This document shows positions 16,906-26,281 of a DNA stretch of 64,000 bases, in pieces. Positions within the stretch are counted from its first letter, which is position 1, and the number at the start of each line of letters is the position of its first letter. This DNA is from Salegentibacter tibetensis (GTDB lineage: Bacteria; Bacteroidota; Bacteroidia; Flavobacteriales; Flavobacteriaceae). A program made the translations under genes and the position numbers. Below the pieces are notes generated by a model that saw only the letters and a list, made by a program, of their open reading frames with translations, was not told where the DNA came from and searched no databases. The stretch is taken from positions 1 through 64,000 of the forward strand of contig NZ_JAIQZA010000013.1 of NCBI RefSeq assembly GCF_020164485.1, given 5' to 3'.

Positions 16906-17698
16906 AAAATCTCTACAAAAATTATTGCGACTAGAAGAGCAAGCTAGTGCGATTTCACTAGAAACATTAGCAAAAGAAAAATTTACTCCAATTATTGAAA
17001 CAAAAGATCATGATATATTTATTATAGGTTATCCAAAATCAGGAAATACCTGGATGCAAAATTTAATTGCAGGAGTACAATATGGCATTGAAACCTCCCT
17101 ATTACCAGATACACTTACACAGGAATTAATTCCTGATATTCACGGTAAGTATTATTATAAACGATTCTCTGAATGTATGTTTTTTAAGAGTCATAACTTA
17201 CCTCAGAAAAATATGAAACGTGTTATTCATTTAGTGAGAGATGGCAGGGACGCTATGGCATCATATTATGCGATGAACAAAGCTATGGGTAAAAATACTA
17301 CCCTTGAAGAAATGATAGTTTACGGGAAAGATATTTACCCTTCAAAGTGGCATGAACATACTAGACAATGGATAAATAACCCTTATAATGCGGAAACATT
17401 AATTGTTAAATATGAAGATTTAATAAAGGATCCTTTTACGCAAATAAAAGCTGTGCTTGCATTTGCTCAATTGGACCGTTCAGATGAGGTTATTAACAAG
17501 GCAATTCATGGTAATTCCTTTGGTCAAATGAAAAGAAAGGAAGCGGTATTTGGGTGGAACAATAAAAACTGGGATCCTCAACAAGATTTTATTAGAAAGG
17601 GAAAAATAGGCACCTATAAAAAGGAGATGCCGGAAAACTTAATCCACATTTTTGAATTAGAATCAAATAAAGAATTAGAATATTTTAATTATTTGTAA
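16892..17698 (+). CDS. PAPS-dependent sulfotransferase
   Basis: The 268-residue protein has the two PAPS-binding signatures of cytosolic-type sulfotransferases. The 5'-phosphosulfate loop is YPKSGNTW (47-54), and the 3'-phosphate motif is within VIHLVRDGRDAMASYY (111-126). FKSHNLP (98-104) holds a His101 equivalent to the catalytic base of the KTHLP motif. It should move sulfate from PAPS to a hydroxyl, here most likely a sugar or sugar-lipid. It overlaps the Wzt gene by 14 bp and so is very probably co-translated with the exporter. Sulfotransferases are uncommon in bacterial O-antigen loci, though known in marine bacteria. Confidence 0.9.
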   Translation: MRRIKKSLQKLLRLEEQASAISLETLAKEKFTPIIETKDHDIFIIGYPKSGNTWMQNLIAGVQYGIETSLLPDTLTQELIPDIHGKYYYKRFSECMFFKSHNLPQKNMKRVIHLVRDGRDAMASYYAMNKAMGKNTTLEEMIVYGKDIYPSKWHEHTRQWINNPYNAETLIVKYEDLIKDPFTQIKAVLAFAQLDRSDEVINKAIHGNSFGQMKRKEAVFGWNNKNWDPQQDFIRKGKIGTYKKEMPENLIHIFELESNKELEYFNYL

Positions 17699-17749
17699 TA
17701 TTAAACAAGAAATAAATGATTATTTAAGACTCAAATAATAACTGATGTT

Positions 17750-18586
17750 TTGATAAAATTGAAAAGATTTATTGCGCCTGAAATTAAAAGATTTATAAAA
17801 CGAAAATTAGGCTTGTTAGATAAAAACCTACAAAAAGATTCTTTTGAGGAATTGAAAAAGATTCCTCGTTACACTAAAACAAAACTGCAGTTTAAGAAAG
17901 GAGAATTAATTATTCCGGACAGTGCTTCTTTCCTTTTTATGCAAAAAGAGATTTTTGAACAACATATATATAAGTTCCAATCGGAAAACATCAAACCTTA
18001 TATAATTGATGGGGGTGCTAACATAGGTCTTGCGACAATTTATTTAAAACTTTTATATCCATCTTCTACTATTTTAGCTTTTGAACCAGATGCCGAAATT
18101 TTTAATATTTTAAAAAAGAATATAGAGTCCTTTAATTTTAAGGGGGTTGGATTAGTTCAAAAAGGGCTTTGGAATGAAGAAACAACCATTTCGTTCAAGT
18201 CTGAAGGTGCAGATGCTGGATTTATTTCCACATTAGATGAAACTGTAACCGCAACAAATTCAATAAATGTTGTTTCACTGAAACCGTATTTAAATAGGAC
18301 GATAGATTTTTTAAAGTTGGATATTGAGGGGGCTGAAACAATAGTTTTAAAGGATATCGCGAATGATTTAGGAAAGGTGAAAAGAATTTTTGTCGAGTAC
18401 CATTCTTTTGTGGGACAAGTTCAAACACTAAATGAAATTATCAATATACTTACAAAAGCAAATTTTAGAATTTATATGTCTATCCCAGGAAATAATTCTT
18501 TAAACTCTCCTTTAATGGGATTGAAAAGTTATAATAATATGGATTTTCAATTGAATATATTTGGATATAAAGAGGGCAATCAATGA
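17750..18586 (+). CDS. FkbM-family methyltransferase
   Basis: A 278-residue FkbM-type O-methyltransferase. IIDGGANIG (85-93) is the SAM loop, AFEPDAEIF the strand-2 acid, and FLKLDIEGAE (187-196) the family signature. These enzymes methylate sugar hydroxyls in polyketide and glycan pathways. No in-frame ATG lies near the expected N-terminus, so TTG at 17750 is the likely start. The stop overlaps the next gene by four bases (ATGA), indicating translational coupling. The acceptor sugar is unknown. Confidence 0.87.
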   Translation: MIKLKRFIAPEIKRFIKRKLGLLDKNLQKDSFEELKKIPRYTKTKLQFKKGELIIPDSASFLFMQKEIFEQHIYKFQSENIKPYIIDGGANIGLATIYLKLLYPSSTILAFEPDAEIFNILKKNIESFNFKGVGLVQKGLWNEETTISFKSEGADAGFISTLDETVTATNSINVVSLKPYLNRTIDFLKLDIEGAETIVLKDIANDLGKVKRIFVEYHSFVGQVQTLNEIINILTKANFRIYMSIPGNNSLNSPLMGLKSYNNMDFQLNIFGYKEGNQ

Positions 18587-19434
18587 AATTACTCAACTTA
18601 GGTTGCGGTCAGAACTATCATAAAGATTGGATAAATATTGACTTTGTTTCCAGTAGTGACTATGTTGTACCTCATAATCTCCTGGAAGGTATTCCGTTAA
18701 ATGATGAATCTGTGAGTGTAGTTTATCACTCCCATGTTTTAGAACATTTCTCGAAAATGGATGGATTAAATTTTATGAAAGAATGTTTTCGAGTTTTAAA
18801 ACCTAACGGAATTATAAGAATTGCTGTTCCAGATTTGGAAACGATAGCTAAAGAATATTTAAGGAATCTTGAATTGGCAAGTTTAGGGGACATAGGAGGA
18901 AAATATAATTACGAATGGATAAAACTAGAACTTTTAGATCAAATGGTTCGAAATGAAAGTGGAGGAGAAATGAAAGAATATTTATTCCAATCCTCAGTTC
19001 CAAACGAAAAATATATTTATAGTCGTATTGGATTAGAAGGCAAAACAATCAGGCAAGCTTTTTTGAAAAATCAAAATTTAGTTTCCACACAAATAAATAT
19101 AACAGCGCCGAAGACATCCCTCCTAAAACGTTTTATGAACAGAATAAAAAAATATATTTCCAATAAATTAAGAAAATCAAAAAACGAAATTTTAACCGTA
19201 GAACAAAGAAGAGCCCTTCGTATTGGTAAATTTAGATTGAATGGAGAGATACATCAATGGATGTATGATAGGTACTCTCTTACAGAACTTTTAGAGAAAG
19301 TAGGTTTCAAGGAAATTATACTGTGTTCTGCTTTTGAAAGTCAAATTGATAATTGGGAAAAATATCAATTGGATGTTGTTGATGGCGAAATTAGAAAACC
19401 AGATTCTCTTTTTATAGAGGCGAAAAAGTCATGA
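18583..19434 (+). CDS. Class I SAM-dependent methyltransferase
   Basis: The 283-residue protein starts directly with motif I (KLLNLGCGQNYH), then NIDF, VYHSHVLEHF and VLKPNGIIRIAVPDLE as motif VI. This is typical of type-11 methyltransferases found in O-antigen loci, where they sit between glycosyltransferases. A long middle insertion (about residues 95-210) separates the fold from a C-terminal RYSLTELLEKVGF segment that would complete the domain. It is coupled to neighbours on both sides by 4-bp ATGA overlaps. Acceptor unknown. Confidence 0.8.
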   Translation: MKLLNLGCGQNYHKDWINIDFVSSSDYVVPHNLLEGIPLNDESVSVVYHSHVLEHFSKMDGLNFMKECFRVLKPNGIIRIAVPDLETIAKEYLRNLELASLGDIGGKYNYEWIKLELLDQMVRNESGGEMKEYLFQSSVPNEKYIYSRIGLEGKTIRQAFLKNQNLVSTQINITAPKTSLLKRFMNRIKKYISNKLRKSKNEILTVEQRRALRIGKFRLNGEIHQWMYDRYSLTELLEKVGFKEIILCSAFESQIDNWEKYQLDVVDGEIRKPDSLFIEAKKS

Positions 19435-20705
19435 AAATACTCATTGTAAATTCTATCGATAAAGGAGGGGCAGCAAATGCTTGTTTAAGATTGCACGCTG
19501 GTTTATTTCAAGAAGGTATTGATTCTAAGGTGCTATTAAGAGAAAAACAAAAGGAAACACTGCACACTTATACTCTAAAGCCCCAACAAAAAAAAGTATC
19601 CAAATCTCAAAAAATAGTAAACAAGTTTATAAAAATTTTAAGATCATACGGAATATTAAAAAAAAGACCAATTCCTGAGAAACTGTCCTTTTTAAAAAAC
19701 AGGGAAAAGGGATTGGAATTTTATAGCTTTCCAGATTCTTCTTTTGATATTACTGCCTCAAAACTGTATAGGAAAGCAGATATTATAAACTTCCATTGGG
19801 TAGCTGATTTTCTTGATTTTCAATCATTTTTTAAAAAAAACACTAAACCGGTAGTGTGGACACTACATGATATGAATCCTTTTACTGGCGGTGAGCATTA
19901 TAAAGAGGAATATTTGGGGATTGACAATACTGGGCGGCCACTTAAGAGAGAAGTAACCAAAGATGAAAAAATTAGATCTGAATCGAATCTTGAATTGAAA
20001 AAAGAAGCCCTAAGTAAAATTAAAAATATGAATATAATTGCTCCCTCTCGATGGCTTGCTGATGAAGCAAAAAAAAGCGAACTTTTTAATGCATACCCTG
20101 TTCATCACATACCCTATGGTTTGGACTCCCATACTTATAAACCGCTAGATCAAACTTTTGCCCGACGCTTACTGAGTATTCCAGAAAATAAAAAAGTAAT
20201 TTTATTTGTTGCCGATTCTATAGATAATCAGCGTAAAGGGTTTATTTATTTAAAAAGAGCCTTTAGACAACTTTCTGACAAAAAAGACCTGGTTTTATGT
20301 GCAATTGGAAAAACCTCTGAGACTATAAGTGATGATTTAGATATTATAAATTTAGGAGTCATCAAGGATGAGCGGCTAATGAGCGCTGCTTATAATGCAG
20401 CAGACGCTTTTGTTATTCCTTCTTTAATGGATAATTTACCAAACACCGTTATTGAATCTTTAATGTGTGGTACACCTGTAATTGGATTTCCTGTGGGAGG
20501 TATACCCGAAATGATCAGAGATGGTGAAAATGGTTTTGTGGCAAAAGAGATAAGTGTAAACGCATTAGTTGAATCGTTAAAAACATTTTTAAATACTATG
20601 GATAACTTTAATAGGAAAAATATACGGACAAAGGCAGTAGAAAAATACGATTTAAAGATTCAAGCAGGGTCATATATTAAGTTGTTTGAGAGTATATTAA
20701 AGTAA
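19431..20705 (+). CDS. Glycosyltransferase, family 4-like
   Basis: A 424-residue GT-B enzyme. It opens with MKILIVNSIDKGGAANACLR, the GGA-type loop of GT4, and has WTLHDMNPFTGG in the acceptor domain. The donor domain carries the E-x7-E motif around SLMDNLPNTVIESLMCGTPV and GGIPEMI. It is a retaining transferase acting at the cytosolic membrane face. Start overlaps the previous stop by four bases. The next ~160 bp hold the decayed gmd fragment, so this is the 3' end of a conserved block. Confidence 0.87.
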   Translation: MKILIVNSIDKGGAANACLRLHAGLFQEGIDSKVLLREKQKETLHTYTLKPQQKKVSKSQKIVNKFIKILRSYGILKKRPIPEKLSFLKNREKGLEFYSFPDSSFDITASKLYRKADIINFHWVADFLDFQSFFKKNTKPVVWTLHDMNPFTGGEHYKEEYLGIDNTGRPLKREVTKDEKIRSESNLELKKEALSKIKNMNIIAPSRWLADEAKKSELFNAYPVHHIPYGLDSHTYKPLDQTFARRLLSIPENKKVILFVADSIDNQRKGFIYLKRAFRQLSDKKDLVLCAIGKTSETISDDLDIINLGVIKDERLMSAAYNAADAFVIPSLMDNLPNTVIESLMCGTPVIGFPVGGIPEMIRDGENGFVAKEISVNALVESLKTFLNTMDNFNRKNIRTKAVEKYDLKIQAGSYIKLFESILK

Positions 20706-20732
20706 TATAACTTATAAGGTATTCAGCTAATC

Positions 20733-20834
20733 ATGAAAAAAGCAATAATCACTGGAATCACAGGACAAGATGGTGCATAATTAGCTGAATTCCTTTTAAA
20801 ATAGAGATATATAGTTCAAAGGATTAAAAAGGAA
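20733..20834 (+). pseudogene. gmd: Remnant of gmd 5' end
   Basis: Translation from ATG at 20733 gives [15 protein letters not shown], then a stop where gmd has Tyr16, then LAEFLLK, a second stop, and RYIVQRIKKE. The full-length gmd at 2114 reads [28 protein letters not shown], so the match covers about 34 codons. Two in-frame stops and loss of the rest of the gene make it a clear relic. It marks an old recombination or gene-replacement joint inside the locus. Downstream sequence to 20867 shows no further recognisable gmd. Confidence 0.9.
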
Positions 20835-20867
20835 TAGAAAAAGTGTAAAGAGAAAATATCTATAAAG

Positions 20868-21686
20868 ATGCAGGAGAAGCCACAATTGTCAATCATCACG
20901 GTAAACCTGAATAATAGGGAAGGGTTAAAGAAAACCATGCAAAGTGTTTTTGAACAAACCTGGCAGGAGTTTGAGTTTATCATTATTGACGGCGGTTCCA
21001 CTGATGGGAGTAGGGAATATATTGAGCAACATAAGGAAAAATTAAGCTATTGGGTGAGCGAGCCTGATAAAGGGATTTATAATGCGATGAATAAGGGGAT
21101 TGATAAAGCAAATGGGGAATATCTTTTGTTTTTAAATAGTGGGGATAGTTTTAATAATAAAGAAGTTTTAAAGAATTTTAGTTTACTTAAACCTTTTGAA
21201 GATATAATTTATGGAAATTCCTTAATTATATATCCAGATAGCGAACCAGAATTAAAGGTCATGCCTTCAAATTTAGAAGGAATGACAATTTTTTATAGAA
21301 CACTTAACCATCAATCTGTATTTCATAATAAAAGAATTTTCGAGAAAGGGAAAAGATATAATGAAGAATATGAAGTTTTGGCAGATTGGGTTTTATACAA
21401 TGAAGTGGTTTTGTTTGAGAATGGGAGCTATCGACATATTGATTTAGTAATTGCAGATTATGACTTAAATGGTTTTAGCAGTAAACCTGAAAATAAGGCT
21501 GTAATGCAAAGAGATAGAAATAAATTTTATGCTGCAAATATTGATTTTTTCATAAACCACTTAATTCAAAATTATGAAGATTTAAAAGGTAAGAACAAAA
21601 TAGCCAAATCAAATTATAAAAGCAAATATTATAAAGCCTTTGTTTTGTTTAAAAAGTCATTAAGAATGATAATAAAGGGTTATTAA
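20868..21686 (+). CDS. GT2-family glycosyltransferase
   Basis: This 272-residue GT-A enzyme has SIITVNLNNREGLKKTM at the N-terminus. FIIIDGGSTDGSREYI holds the nucleotide-binding Asp, and LLFLNSGDSF (residues 86-95) the DXD-like metal site. A later motif region, YEVLADWVLYNEVV, is typical of GT2 enzymes in colanic-acid-like loci (WcaA/WcaE type). It is cytosolic, probably membrane-associated and inverting. It lies just after the gmd relic and is the first intact gene of the next block. Donor and acceptor unknown. Confidence 0.87.
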   Translation: MQEKPQLSIITVNLNNREGLKKTMQSVFEQTWQEFEFIIIDGGSTDGSREYIEQHKEKLSYWVSEPDKGIYNAMNKGIDKANGEYLLFLNSGDSFNNKEVLKNFSLLKPFEDIIYGNSLIIYPDSEPELKVMPSNLEGMTIFYRTLNHQSVFHNKRIFEKGKRYNEEYEVLADWVLYNEVVLFENGSYRHIDLVIADYDLNGFSSKPENKAVMQRDRNKFYAANIDFFINHLIQNYEDLKGKNKIAKSNYKSKYYKAFVLFKKSLRMIIKGY

Positions 21687-21704
21687 TATAGAAATAGTAT
21701 TATA

Positions 21705-22682
21705 ATGCATAAAGGCGTTTCCATAATCATCTGCACCTATAACGGAAAACCCACTTTGACCAAAACCCTGGAGCACCTGACACACCAGAAGTTTCAATGT
21801 GCTGTAGAAATTGTGTTGGTTGACAATGCCTCGAATGATGGCACCAAAACCTTTGCAGACGAATGGTGGAATTTACACGGAACGGAAAAATTAGGATATC
21901 GCTCTTATATTCAACCTATACCTGGCAAATCTTATGCTCAGGAATTGGGTTATAATAAAGCAAGCTATGAATATCTACTGATTTGTGATGACGATAATTG
22001 GCTCAGCCCTCATTATGTTCAAACGGCATTCGAAATTATGAATTCTTATGCCGAAATTGGTGCTTTGGGCGGTTGGTGCGAAGCAAAGTTTGAAGGCAAA
22101 AAACCGAAATGGTTTGATGGTTATAAAAAATATTTTGCCGTTGGAAAACAATCAGATATATCTGGAGATATTACTAAAAAAAAAGGTTGTTTATATGGAG
22201 CCGGGATGGTCATTAGAAAAAGCCATTGGGTATATTTAAAAGAGTTGGGATTTAAACCCCTTTTGACTTGTAGAAAAGGGGATTCCCTCAGTTCCGGTGG
22301 GGATACAGAATATTGTTATGCATTAAGATTATTAGGTTATAAAATATGGTATGATGATAGGCTACATTTTTTCCATTATATGTTGGCAAGAAGGGTAAAT
22401 TTGGATTATGTATCTAAAGTAAGGAAAGCAATTTCATTTTCTAATTTTGTTTGTGAAGCTTATTTGGATGAATTGGCTGGGAAAGAAAACAGTGTGAATA
22501 CATTAAATAAAAAGATTAAAAAAGAATTAAAAAACGATGTTTTCAGAAAAACTAAAAACATAATAATAGGAGATTTTGAGGCAAAAGAGAAAAGTAAAGA
22601 ATTTTTCAGGAGGTTTTATAATTTAAAATTTAGGCAAGTTGAGTATATTGAAAACAGGGGTTCCATTAAAGAATGGTTGTAA
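21705..22682 (+). CDS. GT2-family glycosyltransferase
   Basis: A 325-residue GT-A enzyme. VSIIICTYNGKPTLTKTL and EIVLVDNASNDGTKTF form the nucleotide-binding half, and CDDDN (94-98) is the metal site. GALGGWCEAKF and DTEYCYALRLLGYKIWY (ED-type acceptor region) follow. All elements of a working GT2 are visible. The C-terminal 90 residues are basic and may contact membrane or acceptor. The acceptor is not predictable. Confidence 0.87.
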   Translation: MHKGVSIIICTYNGKPTLTKTLEHLTHQKFQCAVEIVLVDNASNDGTKTFADEWWNLHGTEKLGYRSYIQPIPGKSYAQELGYNKASYEYLLICDDDNWLSPHYVQTAFEIMNSYAEIGALGGWCEAKFEGKKPKWFDGYKKYFAVGKQSDISGDITKKKGCLYGAGMVIRKSHWVYLKELGFKPLLTCRKGDSLSSGGDTEYCYALRLLGYKIWYDDRLHFFHYMLARRVNLDYVSKVRKAISFSNFVCEAYLDELAGKENSVNTLNKKIKKELKNDVFRKTKNIIIGDFEAKEKSKEFFRRFYNLKFRQVEYIENRGSIKEWL

Positions 22683-22725
22683 AAATGAACCTTTTCGTTT
22701 TTGAAACTTATGTAATCAAAACAAT

Positions 22726-23418
22726 ATGAGATTAATAAAAAAAATACTTATCAAAACCAAACTTAAAGAACCCTTTAAAAAATTACTTGGAATTAAAAAA
22801 TCCCCAGATGGATTTGCAGGATCGAAAATATATTGGGAGAACAGATATTTAAGCAACAGAGATTCAGGTCCTGGAAGTTATGGTCGATTAGCTGATTTTA
22901 AAGCAGAAGTGCTTAATGATTTTGTAATCAAAAACAACATCAAAAGTATTATAGAGTTTGGATGTGGAGACGGAAATCAATTGTCATTGGCAAATTATCC
23001 TAAATATATAGGTACAGATGTTTCAAAAACGGCAATTGAGCTATGTAAATCCAAATTCAAGACTGATACTTCAAAAAGTTTTTATTTGCTAAAAGACTTT
23101 AATGGGGAAAAAATAAAAGCAGAGTTGGTACTTTCATTAGATGTCCTTTTTCATCTTATTGAGGATAGTGTTTTTGAAATCTATATGGAAGATCTATTTA
23201 ACACATCTACGAATTACGTAATTATTTATTCCAGTAATTATGAAGGAAATATTGCTCCACATGTTAAATGCCGAAAGTTTACCGATTGGGTGGATAAATT
23301 TCAAATGAATAATTGGGAGCTAAAACAAACCATTAAAAACAAATACCCATTCAATTCTGACGACCCTAATCAAACATCAATGTGTGATTTTTATATATTC
23401 AAAAGAAAACTTACGTAA
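22726..23418 (+). CDS. Class I SAM-dependent methyltransferase
   Basis: A 230-residue protein with SAM motif I IEFGCGDG (76-83), strand-2 acid in GTDVSKTAIE and LVLSLDVLFHLIED as motif IV. The N-terminal 45 residues are basic and precede YWENRYLSNRDSG, a segment typical of small methyltransferases that act on sugar or lipid carriers. The gene lies 44 bp after a GT2 gene, likely in the same operon. Acceptor unknown. The following 269 bp hold only a short remnant. Confidence 0.78.
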   Translation: MRLIKKILIKTKLKEPFKKLLGIKKSPDGFAGSKIYWENRYLSNRDSGPGSYGRLADFKAEVLNDFVIKNNIKSIIEFGCGDGNQLSLANYPKYIGTDVSKTAIELCKSKFKTDTSKSFYLLKDFNGEKIKAELVLSLDVLFHLIEDSVFEIYMEDLFNTSTNYVIIYSSNYEGNIAPHVKCRKFTDWVDKFQMNNWELKQTIKNKYPFNSDDPNQTSMCDFYIFKRKLT

Positions 23419-23528
23419 AATAGATATAAAAAACACTCTAAGTTTAAAAAAAAGATAAATTTTAAGATTAAATTTAAAAAGCTATTAAGGGAAAATTTCT
23501 TCTTTTAAAGAGAATTACTAAACTTAGC

Positions 23529-23684
23529 CTCCAGTTTTTTATGAAAATCCGGAAGAAGTTACATATCAGGTATTAGAGCAAGAAAGAAAAATTTGTGAAT
23601 TTCTAGCTTTTATTAAAGCTTTTGATAAGTACATAAGAAATAAAAATCAGGTAACACATTTAAGGGCTGAGCATAAAGAATAAT
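23529..23684 (+). other. Short open stretch without start, possible gene remnant
   Basis: After an in-frame stop (TAG) the frame PPVFYENPEEVTYQVL continues for about 51 codons through ICEFLAFIKAFDKY and ends at TAA at 23682-23684. There is no plausible start codon. The rest of the 269-bp gap between a methyltransferase and a GT4 gene is AT-rich. I do not recognise the family. It looks like the 3' remnant of a lost gene, comparable to the gmd relic, but could be chance. Confidence 0.3.
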
Positions 23685-23687
23685 AGG

Positions 23688-24920
23688 ATGACCAACCTCA
23701 GGATCGCATTTTTAGTAACAACTTTTCCCACGGTTTCTGAGACCTTTATTGTAAATCAAATAATAGATTTAAAAAAGCGTGGCCATGAGGTGAAAATTTT
23801 TGCTTTTCAGAAGAATGAGAAGGCAATCGCGCATCGCTTAATTCCCGAGTATAATTTATTAGATCACGTTTATTATCAAAAAATACCGGAATATGGAAAA
23901 ATAGAGCGCTTTTTTAAGCTTTTTGGTTTTCTTAAACGGAAATCACTACAGATAGATTTTAGCAGATTTCTAAGAATTTTCAATTACAGCAAGTTTGGTA
24001 AAAAAGCACTTAATCTAAGTTATTTTACCCGGTATAAATGGATTCTGGATCATGATTTAGACATAATCCATGCACATTTTGGTCCTAACGGAGTTTATGC
24101 GGCCGAAATGAAAAATTTCGGATTTTTAAAAAAAACAAAACTTGTTACCACTTTTCACGGTTATGATATTCATCCTGCACGAATAGCATCTTATCAAAAC
24201 ACCTATAAAGATCTTTTTAGGTTTTCAGACGCCATTACCTGTAACACTAAATATACTGCAGATCTACTAGCGAAGTTTGACTGTTTTCAAGAGCCTATGA
24301 TTCTTCCAGTAGGTTTAGACACAGATTTTTTTAAAAGAGGACATTTTCTAAAATCTTCTAAAAACATTCGTTTAATTTTTATTGGAAGATTAATAGCTTT
24401 AAAAGGAGCTGAAATTTTAATAAGCATTTTTTATAATTTATATTCTACAGGCTATAAGGATCTTGAATTGGTGATTATAGGCGAGGGGCCTATACAAAAA
24501 AAGCTAGTTGAAAAAGTTGAAAATTTAAATTTAAAGAATAAAGTTTCATTTCTGGGAAGTCTTACACAAGAAGAAATAATAGAAGAATTAAGTAAGGCAG
24601 ATATTTTTGTATTGCCGGGGATAGTGGATGAATCAGGTCGGTCAGAAACACAAGGTTTGGTAATTCAAGAGGCGCAAGCAATGGAGTTACCAGTGGTAGT
24701 TTCGGATGCAGGTGGAATGAAATATGGTTTAATCAACGGTGAAACTGGCTACGTTATAGCGTCAGGGAATATTAGTCAATTTTCTAATAAGATTGAGGGT
24801 TTGCTTGAAAATTCTGATAAGCGGGAAAAGATGGGGAAAGCCGGAAGGAAATTTGTTGTTGAAAATTATCATTCTAAGATTCTGGGAGATCAACTAGAGA
24901 AGATTTATAGAGATCTATAA
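23688..24920 (+). CDS. Glycosyltransferase, family 4 (WcaL-like)
   Basis: A 410-residue GT4. RIAFLVTTFPTVSETFIVNQ is the N-terminus typical of colanic-acid WcaL-type and related transferases. HAHFGPNGVYAA and TTFHGYDIHPARI lie in the acceptor domain, ILPVGLDTDFF and RLIALKGAEILI in the donor domain. The E-x7-E motif is in DESGRSETQGLVIQEAQAM. The SETFI motif at the start is diagnostic of this subgroup. Probable role: adding a hexose to the lipid-linked repeating unit at the cytosolic face. Length and motifs are complete. Confidence 0.88.
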   Translation: MTNLRIAFLVTTFPTVSETFIVNQIIDLKKRGHEVKIFAFQKNEKAIAHRLIPEYNLLDHVYYQKIPEYGKIERFFKLFGFLKRKSLQIDFSRFLRIFNYSKFGKKALNLSYFTRYKWILDHDLDIIHAHFGPNGVYAAEMKNFGFLKKTKLVTTFHGYDIHPARIASYQNTYKDLFRFSDAITCNTKYTADLLAKFDCFQEPMILPVGLDTDFFKRGHFLKSSKNIRLIFIGRLIALKGAEILISIFYNLYSTGYKDLELVIIGEGPIQKKLVEKVENLNLKNKVSFLGSLTQEEIIEELSKADIFVLPGIVDESGRSETQGLVIQEAQAMELPVVVSDAGGMKYGLINGETGYVIASGNISQFSNKIEGLLENSDKREKMGKAGRKFVVENYHSKILGDQLEKIYRDL

Positions 24921-25035
24921 GATAATTGATGCTTTATACTATTAAACAACTTTTGGAAGTGCTGGAGCATTTTTACTAAAAACGAATGCCTTTTTCTGTC
25001 AAAAGATCTTAAATTGGCGGAATAAATCAGCCTTC

Positions 25036-26007
25036 ATGCAGCCCTTTGTATCTATCATTATACCCACTTTTAATCGGGTTCAATTAATTGGAGAAACCTT
25101 AGATTCGGTGCTCGCACAAAACTATACGAATTGGGAGTGTATAGTGGTGGATGATGGCTCAACTGATTATACTGATGAGCTGATGGAGTTTTATTGTAAC
25201 CGAGATTCACGTATTCAATTCCACTACCGGCCTAAAAACTGCCGCAAAGGGGCTAATGCTTGCAGGAATTATGGTTTTGAGATGAGCAAAGGTGAGTATA
25301 TTAATTGGTTTGATGATGATGATATCATGTTGGAGGATTTTTTAAAGGTGAAAATTTCCAGTTTTACAGATAAATCCAATATGGTAATTTGTTCAGGGTA
25401 TTATGTAAATGCAGTTTTATTAAACAAAGATCCTATTTTATTAAATAAAAAAATGGAATTGTTTAAAGACTATGTAAGGTGGAAACAACGTATTTTAACT
25501 CCATCGGTTTTATTTAGAAGAAGTTTTTTAGAGCAGGATGAATTATTTTCTGAAGTCCTTACAAGAGGACAAGAGGTTGAACTTTTTTCAAGATTGTTTT
25601 TTAAAATATCAGATTCAGATTTTATATTAATAAATGACCTGTTGTTTTTATATCGTCAGCATTTAAATTCGAAAACATTTAGGAATAAAAAATTTCGAAG
25701 GAATTTTGTGTACTCCCAATCACTAAATATGGCGGAAAATTATAAACGGGGGATCATATTAAGAGATACTGAAGTTATTGAACATTGTTATAAATATTTA
25801 ATGAAATTTTTTTTTAGTGCTTTAAAAAATAATGATCGAAAAATTTCATTTGATATTTGGATTAAAATTCTGAAGACCGTTCAATACCAAAAATTAATAT
25901 ATTATTTAGAAGTATTTACAGGTGGACTCTTTCTTATTTTTATTAGGAGATCAAGTGTTAAAGTTGAAAAAAGATGGAAAAACTTCAAAGCTCACAATTT
26001 TAAATAA
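25036..26007 (+). CDS. GT2-family glycosyltransferase
   Basis: The 323-residue protein opens with FVSIIIPTFNRVQLIGETLD. CIVVDDGSTDYTDEL holds the donor-binding Asp, and WFDDDDIM (91-98) the metal site. The C-terminal half is hydrophobic-basic and includes a probable membrane-associated helix (IYYLEVFTGGLFLIFI). All GT2 core elements are present. It stands between two short gene-free gaps, each of which could carry decayed sequence. Donor and acceptor unknown. Confidence 0.86.
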   Translation: MQPFVSIIIPTFNRVQLIGETLDSVLAQNYTNWECIVVDDGSTDYTDELMEFYCNRDSRIQFHYRPKNCRKGANACRNYGFEMSKGEYINWFDDDDIMLEDFLKVKISSFTDKSNMVICSGYYVNAVLLNKDPILLNKKMELFKDYVRWKQRILTPSVLFRRSFLEQDELFSEVLTRGQEVELFSRLFFKISDSDFILINDLLFLYRQHLNSKTFRNKKFRRNFVYSQSLNMAENYKRGIILRDTEVIEHCYKYLMKFFFSALKNNDRKISFDIWIKILKTVQYQKLIYYLEVFTGGLFLIFIRRSSVKVEKRWKNFKAHNFK

Positions 26008-26055
26008 TCAAAAAATAAAATTTAAGGAGCAGTAATAGTTAATTATGGTGAAGTA

Positions 26056-26273
26056 AAGCTGGAAAATAGGATATCTGGTTTTGAGGACAAAACCATTCCT
26101 AATGTTTCAAAGGTGTATGCGTGTTAAAAGGGATGAGGGAAGAATGAGACTTACACTAAAGAAGTTTAAACCCAATACCTAAATGGGTAGAAGCTGCGAA
26201 ACAAGGAGTAGAACAATTTTCTATATATCAAATTCAAATAATAGATAAAAAAGTTAGTATAGGGCTTATTTGA
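26056..26273 (+). other. Possible decayed gene before a methyltransferase
   Basis: Two short open pieces are visible in this gap: NYGEVKLENRISGFEDKTIP up to a TAA near 26127, and PKWVEAAKQGVEQF up to TGA at 26271-26273. They are in different frames and lack a credible start. The density of amino-acid-like sequence is higher than in ordinary spacers here, so a frameshifted small gene is possible. I do not recognise the family. Confidence 0.25.
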
Positions 26274-26281
26274 TCGAAATT

